A stretch of 64,000 bases of DNA from Streptomyces sp. 6-11-2 (GTDB taxonomy: Bacteria; Actinomycetota; Actinomycetes; Streptomycetales; Streptomycetaceae). The stretch is from contig NZ_BJOR01000001.1 of NCBI RefSeq assembly GCF_006540305.1, positions 6,758,001 to 6,822,000 of the forward strand, given 5' to 3'. The stretch's first letter is position 1. Each line of letters opens with the position of its first letter. Shown piece by piece: positions 54,799 to 63,835 of this stretch. A program made the position numbers and the translations under genes. The notes beneath the pieces are model-generated. The model was given only the letters and a program-made list of their open reading frames with translations. It had not been told where the DNA came from and did no database searches.

Positions 54799-55851
54799 TC
54801 ACCGGTCGTGTGGCGCGCGCCGCGTGCGTGAGCGGGGGTCGACGGCCAGGGAGCCCGCGGTGACCTCCTCGGGGCCGGATTCCGGCCGGTCGTGCCGGTC
54901 GCCGAGGAACGCGTCGCCGTACAGGTCCTCGAGCCAGGAGGACTGGTAGATTGTGTCGAGGTAGCGCTCCCCGAGGTCCGGGGCGATGGCCACGGCGGTC
55001 AGGGCGCGGGCGTCGTTGCGCGACAGCCAGTCCATCGCGCCGCTGACCACCGTCCCGGTGGACCCGCCGAACAGGAAGCCGCGCCGGGCCAGTCGGTGGC
55101 AGGCGCGAATGGTGTCCGCCTCCTCGACCCGGACCACCTCGTCGACGAAGGACTCGTCGAGCAGCGGCGGGCGCATGCTCATGCCCAGGCCGGGGATCAT
55201 CCGCCGGCCCGGCTTGCCGCCGAAGGCCACCGAGCCGACGGTGTCCACCGCAACGATCCGCACCGGCCGGTGCCACTCGCGGAAGAAGCGGGCACAGCCC
55301 ATCAGCGTGCCCGTGGTGCCCGAGCCGACGAACAGCACGTCGAGACGGGGGAACTGGAGGGCGATCTCCGGCGCGGTCTTGCGGTAGTGGGCCCCCCAGT
55401 TGTTCGGGTTGGTGTACTGGCTGAGCCAGACGTACCGCTCGTCGGAGGCGCACAGCGCGCGGACGTAGTCGATCCGCGCGCCGAGGAAGCCGCCGTTGGC
55501 ATCCAGGTCGGCGATGACGTGCACCTCGCTGCCCAGCGCCTCCATCAGCAGCCGTGCGGACAGGTTGCAGCGGGAGTCCGTCACGCAGAGGAACCGGTAG
55601 CCCTTGCTGGCGGCGATCATGCTGAGCGCCACACCGAGGTTGCCCGACGAGGACTCGATGAGGATCGAGCGGGGCGTCAGGAGGCCGTCCCGTTCCGCGG
55701 CCTCCACCATCTCTGTCGCGGCCTTCATCTTGATCGAGCCGGCGAAGTTGAAGCCCTCGCACTTCAGGTAGAGCGAGCGCCCGAATGTCGGCCGGAGATC
55801 AACATAGAGTTGGCCTTCGTTGAAGGCGTGGGGGGCTGAGATGACGGGCAC
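54799..55851 (-). CDS. SbnA/VioB-like PLP enzyme, 2,3-diaminopropionate synthase subunit
   Basis: A 350-residue cysteine-synthase-fold enzyme. LYLKCEGFNFAGSIKMKAA has the PLP Lys, ILIESSSGNLGVALSMIA the substrate/PLP-binding loop, and VLFVGSGTTGTLMGCARFF the phosphate loop. In staphyloferrin B (SbnA) and viomycin (VioB) such enzymes join O-phospho-serine with glutamate to form ACEGA, the precursor of L-2,3-diaminopropionate. GTG 55851 has GGAGG six bases upstream. It lies 37 bp after the SbnB-like gene and is the last gene of the operon. The ~40-residue C-terminal tail is not conserved. Confidence 0.9.
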   Translation of the reverse strand: MPVISAPHAFNEGQLYVDLRPTFGRSLYLKCEGFNFAGSIKMKAATEMVEAAERDGLLTPRSILIESSSGNLGVALSMIAASKGYRFLCVTDSRCNLSARLLMEALGSEVHVIADLDANGGFLGARIDYVRALCASDERYVWLSQYTNPNNWGAHYRKTAPEIALQFPRLDVLFVGSGTTGTLMGCARFFREWHRPVRIVAVDTVGSVAFGGKPGRRMIPGLGMSMRPPLLDESFVDEVVRVEEADTIRACHRLARRGFLFGGSTGTVVSGAMDWLSRNDARALTAVAIAPDLGERYLDTIYQSSWLEDLYGDAFLGDRHDRPESGPEEVTAGSLAVDPRSRTRRAPHDR

Positions 55852-55888
55852 GCTGGCCTCCTGATGCCTGGGCCGAGGGTAGGAACGT

Positions 55889-56968
55889 TCAGCCGTATCG
55901 GCGCAGCTCATGGAAGAAGTCGTCGATGACGTGCAGGTTTCCGGCGCGGGCCACCTCGTCGTAGACGTACTTGCCGACGGCGAGGTCGAGGATCCCCAGG
56001 CCGAACGGCGAGAAGATCACCGGCCGGTCGGTGGGCGGATCCACCCGCCCGGTCATGACGTCGTCGAGGGTGCCGTGCAGGAAGTCCCGGCCGCCGGTGA
56101 GCTGCTCGGTCAGGTGCGGCGAGGTGCCGGCCTTCAGGCAGTGCTCGACGTCGTCGACGAAGTTGGCCGCGGAGAGCAGCACCTGGGGGGCGAGATCGCG
56201 CAGCGACACGTGCAGGACGACCGGATGGTGGGTGAACCAGGCCGGGTCGGTGACGTGCGGCTCGCCGGCGATCGTCGCGAAGACCACCAGGTCGCTGGAG
56301 CGGATCAGGTCCTCGGCGCTCTCGTGGACGGTGACCTCGGGGGCGTGCCCGGGGGCACCGGTCTGGCGCAGGTAGCCGCAGAACCCGGCGGAGCTGTCGG
56401 CGGACACGTCGTACACGCCGACGCTGTCGAAGCTGAAGCCGGTGCCGGTCAGGAAGGTGTGGATGTAGCGCGCGATCAGGCCGGTGCCGAAGAAGCCGAC
56501 CCGGGTGGGGCGGGGCCGGTTGCGGGTGAGCCAGTCGGCGGCCAGCGCCGCGGACGCGGCGGTCCTGGTGGCGCTGATGATGGAGCTCTCCAGGCAGGCG
56601 AACGGGTAGCCGGTGTCGTGGTCGTTGAGGACCAGGACCGCCGAGGCCCGGGGCAGGCCGGCGCCGACGTTGGCCGGGAAGCTGGAGATCCACTTCAGTC
56701 CGTCCACGCCCGCCGACCCGCCGACGGAGGCCGGCAGCGCGATGATCCGCGCCGTGGGACGGTCGGTGAAGCGCAGGAAGTACGACGGCGGGTTCACCGT
56801 GCTGCCGGAGCCGTGCAGCCGGTACGTCGCCTCGACCAGCTCCGTGAGCTGCTTCTCACGCCCTTCGAGCGCTTGCCGGACCTGGGCGCCGGAGATCACG
56901 GCGAAGGTCGGCACCGGGGTGGGCCGGGAGGTGGTCGGGTCGGTGGCGGGGGAGGTCACGGGGGTCAT
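55889..56968 (-). CDS. SbnB/VioK-like N-(1-amino-1-carboxyethyl)-glutamate dehydrogenase (ornithine cyclodeaminase family)
   Basis: A 359-residue member of the ornithine cyclodeaminase/mu-crystallin family. VDGLKWISSFPANVGAGLPR binds substrate and VGFFGTGLIARYIHTFL is the NAD-binding Rossmann loop. SbnB-type enzymes oxidatively split ACEGA into L-2,3-diaminopropionate and 2-oxoglutarate. The adjacency of an SbnA homologue makes this assignment firm at pathway level. The ATG overlaps the stop of the oxygenase gene (ATGA at 56965-56968). Confidence 0.9.
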   Translation of the reverse strand: MTPVTSPATDPTTSRPTPVPTFAVISGAQVRQALEGREKQLTELVEATYRLHGSGSTVNPPSYFLRFTDRPTARIIALPASVGGSAGVDGLKWISSFPANVGAGLPRASAVLVLNDHDTGYPFACLESSIISATRTAASAALAADWLTRNRPRPTRVGFFGTGLIARYIHTFLTGTGFSFDSVGVYDVSADSSAGFCGYLRQTGAPGHAPEVTVHESAEDLIRSSDLVVFATIAGEPHVTDPAWFTHHPVVLHVSLRDLAPQVLLSAANFVDDVEHCLKAGTSPHLTEQLTGGRDFLHGTLDDVMTGRVDPPTDRPVIFSPFGLGILDLAVGKYVYDEVARAGNLHVIDDFFHELRRYG

Positions 56969-57969
56969 CGCCGGATTCCCTTCGGGGTCGGGCCGTACTC
57001 GGCCAGGCGCTGGGGCTCGGCCATGGCGACGAGTACCTGTCGGTCACCGGTGAAGGCCTCCCTGCTGTGCGCGGTGCGGATGTTGTCGACCAGCATCAGG
57101 TCGCCGGACTGCCAGGGCTCGCGTTGGGTGTGTGCCTCGTAGGTCTCGTTGAGCAGCTGCACGACCTCCTCGCCGATCGGTGCGCCGTCGCCGAAGAGGG
57201 TGTTGAACGGCAGCCCGTCCGCGCCGTACTCGTCCACCAGGTACTCGCGCACCTCCGGGGCCAGCGTCCACTCGTTGAGGAAGGCGATCTGGTTGAACCA
57301 GCAGCGCCGGCCGGTGACCGGGTGCCGGACCACGGCGCAGCGCCGCTGCCGGGTGCGCAGGCCGCCGTCCGGCTGCCAGGCGAACTCGATGGCATGGGCG
57401 CGGCAGTAGTTCTCGACGGTCTCGCGGTCGTCGGTGCCGAACGACTCCGCCAGGGACGCCCCGATCTCGTCGTTGTAGCTGCGGGTGAGCAGCCAGCCCT
57501 CACGCTCGAAGCGCTCGGTCAGCTCCGCGGGCAGCGCGTTCAGCACCGCCTCCGCGTCGGCCACCGCGGTCGCCCCGCCCCCGGCGGGCGCGGTCGGGCA
57601 CGCGAACAGCATCAGCCCGGGCACCTTCAGCGCGTAACTCAGCTCGTGGTGCATGCACATGGGCTGGTTGGCGGGCCAGGCGGTGGAGGAGTACAGACCG
57701 GGGCCGTAGGACTCGCGGGGGGCGAAGGCCTCCCGTTCCGGCATCAGCGGGCCGGCCAGTTCCGTGAAGACGGCGGAGATCTGCTCGGGCTCCCGCAGTC
57801 CCAGGCCGCGTACGAGCACGGCTCCGTGCTCGGCGACCCGGGCCCGCAGTGTCTCGCGGTGCTCGGCCGCCCATCCGGTCGCGTCCGCAGAGGTCTCGAC
57901 ACGCAGGACGGGCGGTCTGTCCGGTCGCAGCTCCACCTCCAGTACCGAAGCCGGGGACGAGAACGACAT
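56965..57969 (-). CDS. TauD/TfdA-family Fe(II)/2-oxoglutarate oxygenase, SyrP-like
   Basis: A 334-residue non-haem iron oxygenase. The facial triad is H107-x-E109 (MCMHHELSY, Glu in place of the more usual Asp) plus the distal His of DNIRTAHSRE near residue 308; the conserved Arg is in the following MAEPQR. Similarity is to the SyrP-like group that beta-hydroxylates amino acids held on NRPS carrier domains. It sits directly downstream of an A-T-TE protein, so the amino acid loaded there is the obvious substrate. It uses 2-oxoglutarate, which the SbnB-like enzyme releases. Confidence 0.87.
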   Translation of the reverse strand: MSFSSPASVLEVELRPDRPPVLRVETSADATGWAAEHRETLRARVAEHGAVLVRGLGLREPEQISAVFTELAGPLMPEREAFAPRESYGPGLYSSTAWPANQPMCMHHELSYALKVPGLMLFACPTAPAGGGATAVADAEAVLNALPAELTERFEREGWLLTRSYNDEIGASLAESFGTDDRETVENYCRAHAIEFAWQPDGGLRTRQRRCAVVRHPVTGRRCWFNQIAFLNEWTLAPEVREYLVDEYGADGLPFNTLFGDGAPIGEEVVQLLNETYEAHTQREPWQSGDLMLVDNIRTAHSREAFTGDRQVLVAMAEPQRLAEYGPTPKGIRR

Positions 57970-58022
57970 CTCGGTTTCCTTTCGTTCGTCACCAACGAGG
58001 CCGGGGTGGTCCTCAGCGGTGT

Positions 58023-61000
58023 TCAGGAGGAGGCCAGCAGGTCGGCGGCGTCCAGTACGGCCGCCGCCACCGCGGCCGGGCGGGTGCGTGGGAAGTAGTG
58101 GCCGCCGTCGGTGAGTTCACGCAGCGCCACCTGCTCGGCCAGGAACTCCCAGTCCCGCCAGTGGTCCTGGAAGCCCGCGGTGCTCGGGTCATCGGCGGCG
58201 ACGACCACGGTGACCGGCGCGGCCAGTCTCACCGCCGGCGGCCTGTCCAGGGCGTCGGCGAAGCAGCGGTGCGCCAACACGCAGTCGTGCCGGTAGGCGG
58301 CCCCGACGCGCTCGGCGTGCTCCGCGTTCAGCTCGCCGAGTTCCAGGTGGCCGCCGTCCGCACCGAGCCGGGCGGCGATCTCGGCGTCGCCGCGCTCGGT
58401 CAACTCGGTGGCTGCGGCGCGTCGTTCGGCGGCCGTGCCGAGCAACTGCGCGCCGAGGAACACCCGGGTCACCTCCACTCCGAGCGCGGAGAGCCTCCGG
58501 GCGGTCAGCAGGGCGGGCGCGGTGCCGGAGGAGTGGCCCCAGAGCATGACCCGCTTCAGGCCGCGCCCGGCGATCTCCGTGGCGACCCGCTCCACCACCT
58601 GTTCCAACGGCGCGAACGGCTCCTCGCCTGCGGCCAGGTCGTGTCCGGGCAGGTCCACCGCGTGGACGGCGACGCCGCTGCCGGCCAGGGCGCTCGCCAG
58701 CGGCTGGAAGTTGACCGCGTTGCCGCCCGCGTGGGGGAAGCACACCAGCGCGCACTCGGGGGAATCCTCGCCCGCCGACAGCGGCTGGAGCAGCTCCGGC
58801 CGCTGCCGGGCCGTGCCGTCGAGGCACGCCGCGAGTTCGGCGAGCACCGGGTGCCGGGTGATGTCCTTGAGGGACACCGCGCGGTTCAGGGCGATGGTGA
58901 GCTTCACCGCCGACAGGGAGGTCCCGCCGCGGTCGAAGAAGTGGTCCCGTCGGCCGATCGTCTGCCCGGGCAGGCCCAGCAGTTCCGCCCAGGCGGCCGC
59001 CAGCCTCCGCTCGGTCGGGGTGCGCGGGGCGTCGTCGGACTCGCCGGAACCGGCTTCCTCCGCCGTCTGCTCGCCCCGTTCGGCCAGCGCGGTCAGCGCC
59101 TTGCGGTCGATCTTGCCGTTGGCGGTCAGGGGCAGCCCGTCCTGCCAGTGGAAGGCCGACGGGACCATGTACGCGGGGAGCACGGCACCGAGCGCGTCGC
59201 GCAACTCCTCCGGATCGAGTCGCCGGCCGGTGTGGAAGGCGATCAGATGCGTGCTGCGGCCCGCGAGTTCGGCGACGACCACCGCGCCGTCCCGGACCCC
59301 GGGAACGCGCAGCAGGGTGTTCTCGATCTCCCCGATCTCGATGCGGAACCCGCGGATCTTGACCTGGCTGTCCCGGCGGCCGAGGAACTCCAGCTTCCCG
59401 CCGGGGTGCCAGCGGCCCCAGTCGCCCGCCAGGTACAGCCGCTCGCCCGGCCGGTGCGGGTCCTCGCGGTAGGCCTCACGGGTCCGCTCGGGGTCGTTGA
59501 CGTATCCGCGTCCCACGCACACGCCGGAGAAGGCGATCAGCCCGGGTGCGCCGAGCGGCACGGGCGAAAGGTGCTCGTCGACCACGTAGACGCGCACGTT
59601 GCCGACCGGGCGCCCCAGCAGCACCCGTTCCGGAACCGCGTCCATGACCTCGTGGTTGGTGTCGTCCGAAGTCTCCGTCAGCCCGTAGGCGTTGACCAGC
59701 TTGATGCCGGGCTGGAGGGCGAACCAGCGCTGGACGAGTTCCCGCTTCAGCGCTTCGCCGGTCACCGACACGCAGGCCAGGTCGGGCAGTTCGCGCGGGT
59801 GCCGCTCCAGGTACGAGGCCACCACCTCCAGATAGGAGGGCACGACCTGCGCCACGGCGACCCGGCCGCGCACCAGCGTGTCGACGAACCGCTCCACGTC
59901 CACGACGGCGTCCTGCTCGACCAGCAGGGTCCGCCCGCCCACCAGCAGCGCGGCCAGCAGTTGCCACAGGGAGATGTCGAAGCACTGCGGAGCCGTCTGT
60001 GCCACCACCCGCCCGGGACCGATCCCCAGATCGTCGATCTTGGCGTACAGGTGGTTGAGCATGCCGGCGTGCTCGCACATCGCTCCCTTGGGCTCGCCGG
60101 TGGAGCCCGAGGTGAAGTAGATGTACGCCAACTGGCCCGGGGAGACCTCCACTCGGAGGTCGTCGTCCGCGTGCTCCTGCGCGTACGCCGTTTCGATCAG
60201 CAGCTTCTCGGTCCCCGGCGGCAGCGCGGCCAGCGCCTCGTCCAGGGTGCCGGTGCTGCCCGGCTCGGTCAGCACCAGCCGGCAGCCGGCCCGGGCGAGC
60301 GTCGCCTTGATGCGCCCGGCCGGGAAGTGCGGCTCGATCGGCAGATAGGCACCGCCGGCCTTGAACACCGCTAGTACCGCCGCCAGCCAGTCGAGGTTGC
60401 GTGCGGTGACCACGGCCACCACGTCCTCCCGGCCCAGACCGCGCTCCAGCAGCGCGCGGGCCAGCCGGTTGGCCCGCGCGTTCAGCTCCCCGTACGTCCA
60501 CGAGCGCTCGCCGTGCACCGCGGCCACCGCTTCGGGGTGGGCCCGTGCCCGCTCCTCGAAGAGCTCGTGCGCCCGCGCGGACGGCAGTTCCCGATGGGGT
60601 CCGGCCAGCCCCTCCAGCTGGTCGCGCGTCTCCTCGGGCGACAGCAGGCTCTGCCGGGTGTGCTCGGCGTCCACGTCGGCGGTCATCAGGCGCAGCGCGG
60701 TCAGGTGATAACCGCAGACCCGGGCCGCGGCCTCGGCGTCCAGCACGTCCGTGCGGTACCGCAACCGTGCCGTCAGCAGCCCGTCCCGCTCGCCGAAGGC
60801 CATCCGCAGCACCGCCCCGGCGGGCAGGGCGCCGCCCCCGGTGTCCGCCGGGTCGAAGACGGCCTCGAACAACGGTCCTGGGAGTCCCAGCTCCCGGCGC
60901 AGCTCGTCCACGGGGAAGTCCCGGTGCGCGAGCAGGGCCGCCGCGACACGGTGGGTGTCGAGCACCAGCCGGCGCCAGGACCCCGGCGCGACGGCCGGCC

Positions 61001-61292
61001 GGCAGGGCAGCGGGCCGGCGTCGGGGCCCGTGACACAGCCCGTCACCACGTCCTGCTCACCGGACAGCGCGGCCAGCACCTTGGCGTGCGCGGCCAGCAG
61101 GACCGTGCTGGACGGCACCCCCAGCTCCGCCGCGAGGGCGCGCACCGCCCGGGCCGTCCCGGCCGGCACGGTCTCCTCGTGTTCGGCGTCACCGGCCACC
61201 GGCTCGCGTGCCCACCGCGGAACGGCGGTGAACCCGCCTGCGGTGAGCACCTCGCTCCAGAACTCCCTGTCCGCTGCCACGAGCGCTCCCAT
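58023..61292 (-). CDS. NRPS: half-condensation / adenylation / carrier / thioesterase
   Basis: A 1089-residue synthetase. Residues 1-225 resemble only the second half of a condensation domain; no HHxxxDG motif is present. The A domain (~235-735) shows A3 YIYFTSGSTGEPKG (391-403), A5 NAYGLTE, A7 YLAGDWGRW, A8 SQVKIRGFRIEIGEIE and A10 LPLTANGKIDRKAL. My hand-read specificity residues are D439 I440 W443 Q482 S509 T511 A535 D543 D544 K727; the two acidic residues suggest a basic amino acid such as diaminopropionate or Arg. The carrier Ser is S792 (FFDRGGTSLSA). A type II-like TE (CFPHAGG, GHSSG 919-923) ends it. ATG 61292 has AGGAAGG upstream. Confidence 0.9.
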   Translation of the reverse strand: MGALVAADREFWSEVLTAGGFTAVPRWAREPVAGDAEHEETVPAGTARAVRALAAELGVPSSTVLLAAHAKVLAALSGEQDVVTGCVTGPDAGPLPCRPAVAPGSWRRLVLDTHRVAAALLAHRDFPVDELRRELGLPGPLFEAVFDPADTGGGALPAGAVLRMAFGERDGLLTARLRYRTDVLDAEAAARVCGYHLTALRLMTADVDAEHTRQSLLSPEETRDQLEGLAGPHRELPSARAHELFEERARAHPEAVAAVHGERSWTYGELNARANRLARALLERGLGREDVVAVVTARNLDWLAAVLAVFKAGGAYLPIEPHFPAGRIKATLARAGCRLVLTEPGSTGTLDEALAALPPGTEKLLIETAYAQEHADDDLRVEVSPGQLAYIYFTSGSTGEPKGAMCEHAGMLNHLYAKIDDLGIGPGRVVAQTAPQCFDISLWQLLAALLVGGRTLLVEQDAVVDVERFVDTLVRGRVAVAQVVPSYLEVVASYLERHPRELPDLACVSVTGEALKRELVQRWFALQPGIKLVNAYGLTETSDDTNHEVMDAVPERVLLGRPVGNVRVYVVDEHLSPVPLGAPGLIAFSGVCVGRGYVNDPERTREAYREDPHRPGERLYLAGDWGRWHPGGKLEFLGRRDSQVKIRGFRIEIGEIENTLLRVPGVRDGAVVVAELAGRSTHLIAFHTGRRLDPEELRDALGAVLPAYMVPSAFHWQDGLPLTANGKIDRKALTALAERGEQTAEEAGSGESDDAPRTPTERRLAAAWAELLGLPGQTIGRRDHFFDRGGTSLSAVKLTIALNRAVSLKDITRHPVLAELAACLDGTARQRPELLQPLSAGEDSPECALVCFPHAGGNAVNFQPLASALAGSGVAVHAVDLPGHDLAAGEEPFAPLEQVVERVATEIAGRGLKRVMLWGHSSGTAPALLTARRLSALGVEVTRVFLGAQLLGTAAERRAAATELTERGDAEIAARLGADGGHLELGELNAEHAERVGAAYRHDCVLAHRCFADALDRPPAVRLAAPVTVVVAADDPSTAGFQDHWRDWEFLAEQVALRELTDGGHYFPRTRPAAVAAAVLDAADLLASS

Positions 61293-61306
61293 TGAATGGC
61301 CCTTCC

Positions 61307-63835
61307 TCATTTCGCCGTCGGCGCGGCGGGGTTTCCGCCCCATTCCGCCTTCGCGGGGACTTCCTCGCCCTTCATGAGGAAGGAATCGGGCGCCAGTACG
61401 GCCCCGTCGCCCACCGTCACGCCGTAGTGCACGTGTGCGCCGACCCCGAGGGTGCAGTCGGATCCGAGCCTGGTGTGGTCCGACTTGAAGGTGCCGTCCT
61501 CCTGCGAGTGGCACTGGATCTTGCTGCCCACGTTCAGCGTGCAGTCGTCCCCGATGACGGTGAGCGTCCGTTCCGTGATGTAGCAGCCGTCGTCGAAGAC
61601 CCTGCGGCCGATGCGCACGCCCATCAGGCGCCAGACCAGACGCTTGAAGGGGGTCCCGTTGAACAGCTCGAGCCACTCGTCCGGCACCTTCCACAGCCGC
61701 TCGTGCCACCAGAAGTACGGGTCGTAGATGGAGCACAGGCGGGGGCGCAGGGAGCGGAAGACGGCGATGGCCCGTTCCACCAGGATGAAGTAGCCGGCCG
61801 TGATGGCGACGGTCAGGGCCAGATAGCCACCGATCACCACGTGACCCAGCGTGCCGTACAGGTCGACGCAGGCCAGACCGACTCCCGTGAGCACGGCGGC
61901 GAGCACCCAGCGCAGCAGCAGGAAGAGTGCGATGGAGCGGAGGTTGTAACGGTTCTTGGCGGCGAGGTTGCGGCGCAGGGCGTCGCCCGTCCTGAGGTGG
62001 TCGAAGCGGGTGTCGCGCTCCACCGAGCGGGGGATCTCGAAGGACGGTGAGCCGAGCAGCCCGACCCCTTCGCGCAGTTCGCCGTCGAGGGGGACCATCA
62101 CCTTCGTCGCGAGCAGGCAGTTGTCGCCCGTTCTGGCTCCCGCCGGATAGGCGATGTTGTTGCCGAGGAAGTTGTGCGCGCCGATCGTCGCCCGGCTCAC
62201 CCTGAAGGAGGTGCTGGAGTAGTCGGCGTTGATGACGGAGAGCCCGTCGGCCACCATCGTCCCGCTGCCGACGGACACCAGGTACGGCGTCTCGTGCTGC
62301 ACCTCGGTGCCGAAGTTCGAGCCGGTCTGCTCCACCTGGGACAGGTCGTATCCGAGGCGGCGCAGATAGGGGACGATGTAGGAGCTGTCGCCGAAGAGCC
62401 AGGGGAAGAACTTGAGGTTCGTCAGGCCGGCCACTGCCCGGTGCATCGCGTACTGGAAGCCGTAGAGCGGGTAGACCCGGTCGGGCTTGACGGCCAGGCT
62501 CAGCAGCCGGGGCACCGCGAACATCAGGGCCAGGCCCACGACGACCCCGCCGAAGAACAGCACGGCGGACACGACCAGGGTGTCGGTGAGGAACTCCGGC
62601 ACCGTGGACAGGGTCGTCCCCGCGTCCAGCCGGCCGCGCAGCGCCGGTACCTCCGCGAACAGCATGTAGACGCCGCCGACGCCGAACGGCAGGTACAGCA
62701 GGAACAGCTGGAGCAGGGAGGACACCCCGAAGACGGCCCGCCGCAGCGTGCCGCACCGGGTCGGCTCGACCCTGATGTGGTCGACCGACGTGGGCTGTGC
62801 CGGGGAGCCGTGCCGGCGTTCGCCGGCCGGCACGTGCTGGCCCCGGTACAGTGCGGAGGCGTGGCCGAGCTGTGAGCCGTCGCCCATCGAGGTGTCGATG
62901 TCGAGCACCGACTTCTCGCCGACGAAGGCGTCCCGGCCGATGTCGATCCGGCCGGTCTGGATGCGCCCGGCGTGCGCCCGGTAGCACAGGAAGAACGCGT
63001 CCTTGCGGATCACCGTGCCCGCGCCGATGGTGAGCAGGTCGGTGCAGACCGGCACGGAGTGGGAGAGGATCGTGACGTCCTTGCCGATCCGCGCGCCCAG
63101 GGCCCGCAGGTACAACACGTACACGGGGTTTCCGATGAAGAGGATCATCGGATTCGCGTGCAGGAGCACCTTGACGATCCAGAAGCGGAGATAGGCCGCA
63201 CCCCACACCGGGAACTCGCCCGGCTTCCAGCGGCCGACGAGAATCCACTTCGCCGCGATCGGGAAGACGCACAGGAGGAGAAAACCGCCGGTCCCGAACA
63301 ACAGGGACCGGAGATAGATGTCGGCGAGGCCCGATGCCGAGCCGACCCACTCGTAGGCCCGTGCGGTGGCCATTCCGGCGACGAACGAATATCCGAGGAA
63401 AATGAGCAACTGAGCCGTGCCGCACAGCACGTAGCGAGCCGTGCTCGGTGTCGTCGCGGCCGGTGCCGGCGCCTCGTCCGCGGGTGCCGCCGGGGCCGCC
63501 GGAGCGGGTGCGCCGGCGAGGGGTGGAGCGAGCTCCGCGAGGGCTTCCGCCAGGCTGCGGACCGTGGGGTTGCGGTAGATGTCCTTCATGGACACCGGCG
63601 GCAGATCTGATCTCTTCCGGACCCGCGCGCAGAACTGCGCCATGACCAGGGAGTTGGCGCCCAGGTCGTCGAAGAAATGACTTTCGGGCGGAACGTGTTC
63701 GGCCTGTACGACGTCCGCCAGGATTCCGGCGAGCTCCCTCTCGGTGTCCGCCGTCGCCGGGAGGGAGCGTGCCTGCCCGGCGATCACGGGCTCGTCCGGC
63801 CCGGGCATCAAGATGTCGGCAGACTTCTCCACCAT
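61307..63835 (-). CDS. Carrier protein fused to a membrane hexapeptide acyltransferase-like domain (Pls-type NRPS terminal domain)
   Basis: About 842 residues starting at ATG 63835 (AGGGAG five bases upstream; a TTG at 63874 is less likely). Residues ~30-105 are a carrier domain with S62 in FFDDLGANSLVMAQF. After an Ala/Pro linker come three pairs of membrane helices alternating with soluble parts that carry left-handed beta-helix (hexapeptide) repeats, e.g. ALGARIGKDVTILSHSVPV, AGTVIRKDAFF and IGDDCTLNVGSKIQCHS. This is the layout of the C-terminal half of epsilon-poly-lysine synthetase (NRPS terminal domain, TIGR02353-like), which strings amino acids into isopeptides. Unlike Pls it has no adenylation domain of its own; the next gene must supply one. 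Confidence 0.85.
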   Translation of the reverse strand: MVEKSADILMPGPDEPVIAGQARSLPATADTERELAGILADVVQAEHVPPESHFFDDLGANSLVMAQFCARVRKRSDLPPVSMKDIYRNPTVRSLAEALAELAPPLAGAPAPAAPAAPADEAPAPAATTPSTARYVLCGTAQLLIFLGYSFVAGMATARAYEWVGSASGLADIYLRSLLFGTGGFLLLCVFPIAAKWILVGRWKPGEFPVWGAAYLRFWIVKVLLHANPMILFIGNPVYVLYLRALGARIGKDVTILSHSVPVCTDLLTIGAGTVIRKDAFFLCYRAHAGRIQTGRIDIGRDAFVGEKSVLDIDTSMGDGSQLGHASALYRGQHVPAGERRHGSPAQPTSVDHIRVEPTRCGTLRRAVFGVSSLLQLFLLYLPFGVGGVYMLFAEVPALRGRLDAGTTLSTVPEFLTDTLVVSAVLFFGGVVVGLALMFAVPRLLSLAVKPDRVYPLYGFQYAMHRAVAGLTNLKFFPWLFGDSSYIVPYLRRLGYDLSQVEQTGSNFGTEVQHETPYLVSVGSGTMVADGLSVINADYSSTSFRVSRATIGAHNFLGNNIAYPAGARTGDNCLLATKVMVPLDGELREGVGLLGSPSFEIPRSVERDTRFDHLRTGDALRRNLAAKNRYNLRSIALFLLLRWVLAAVLTGVGLACVDLYGTLGHVVIGGYLALTVAITAGYFILVERAIAVFRSLRPRLCSIYDPYFWWHERLWKVPDEWLELFNGTPFKRLVWRLMGVRIGRRVFDDGCYITERTLTVIGDDCTLNVGSKIQCHSQEDGTFKSDHTRLGSDCTLGVGAHVHYGVTVGDGAVLAPDSFLMKGEEVPAKAEWGGNPAAPTAK

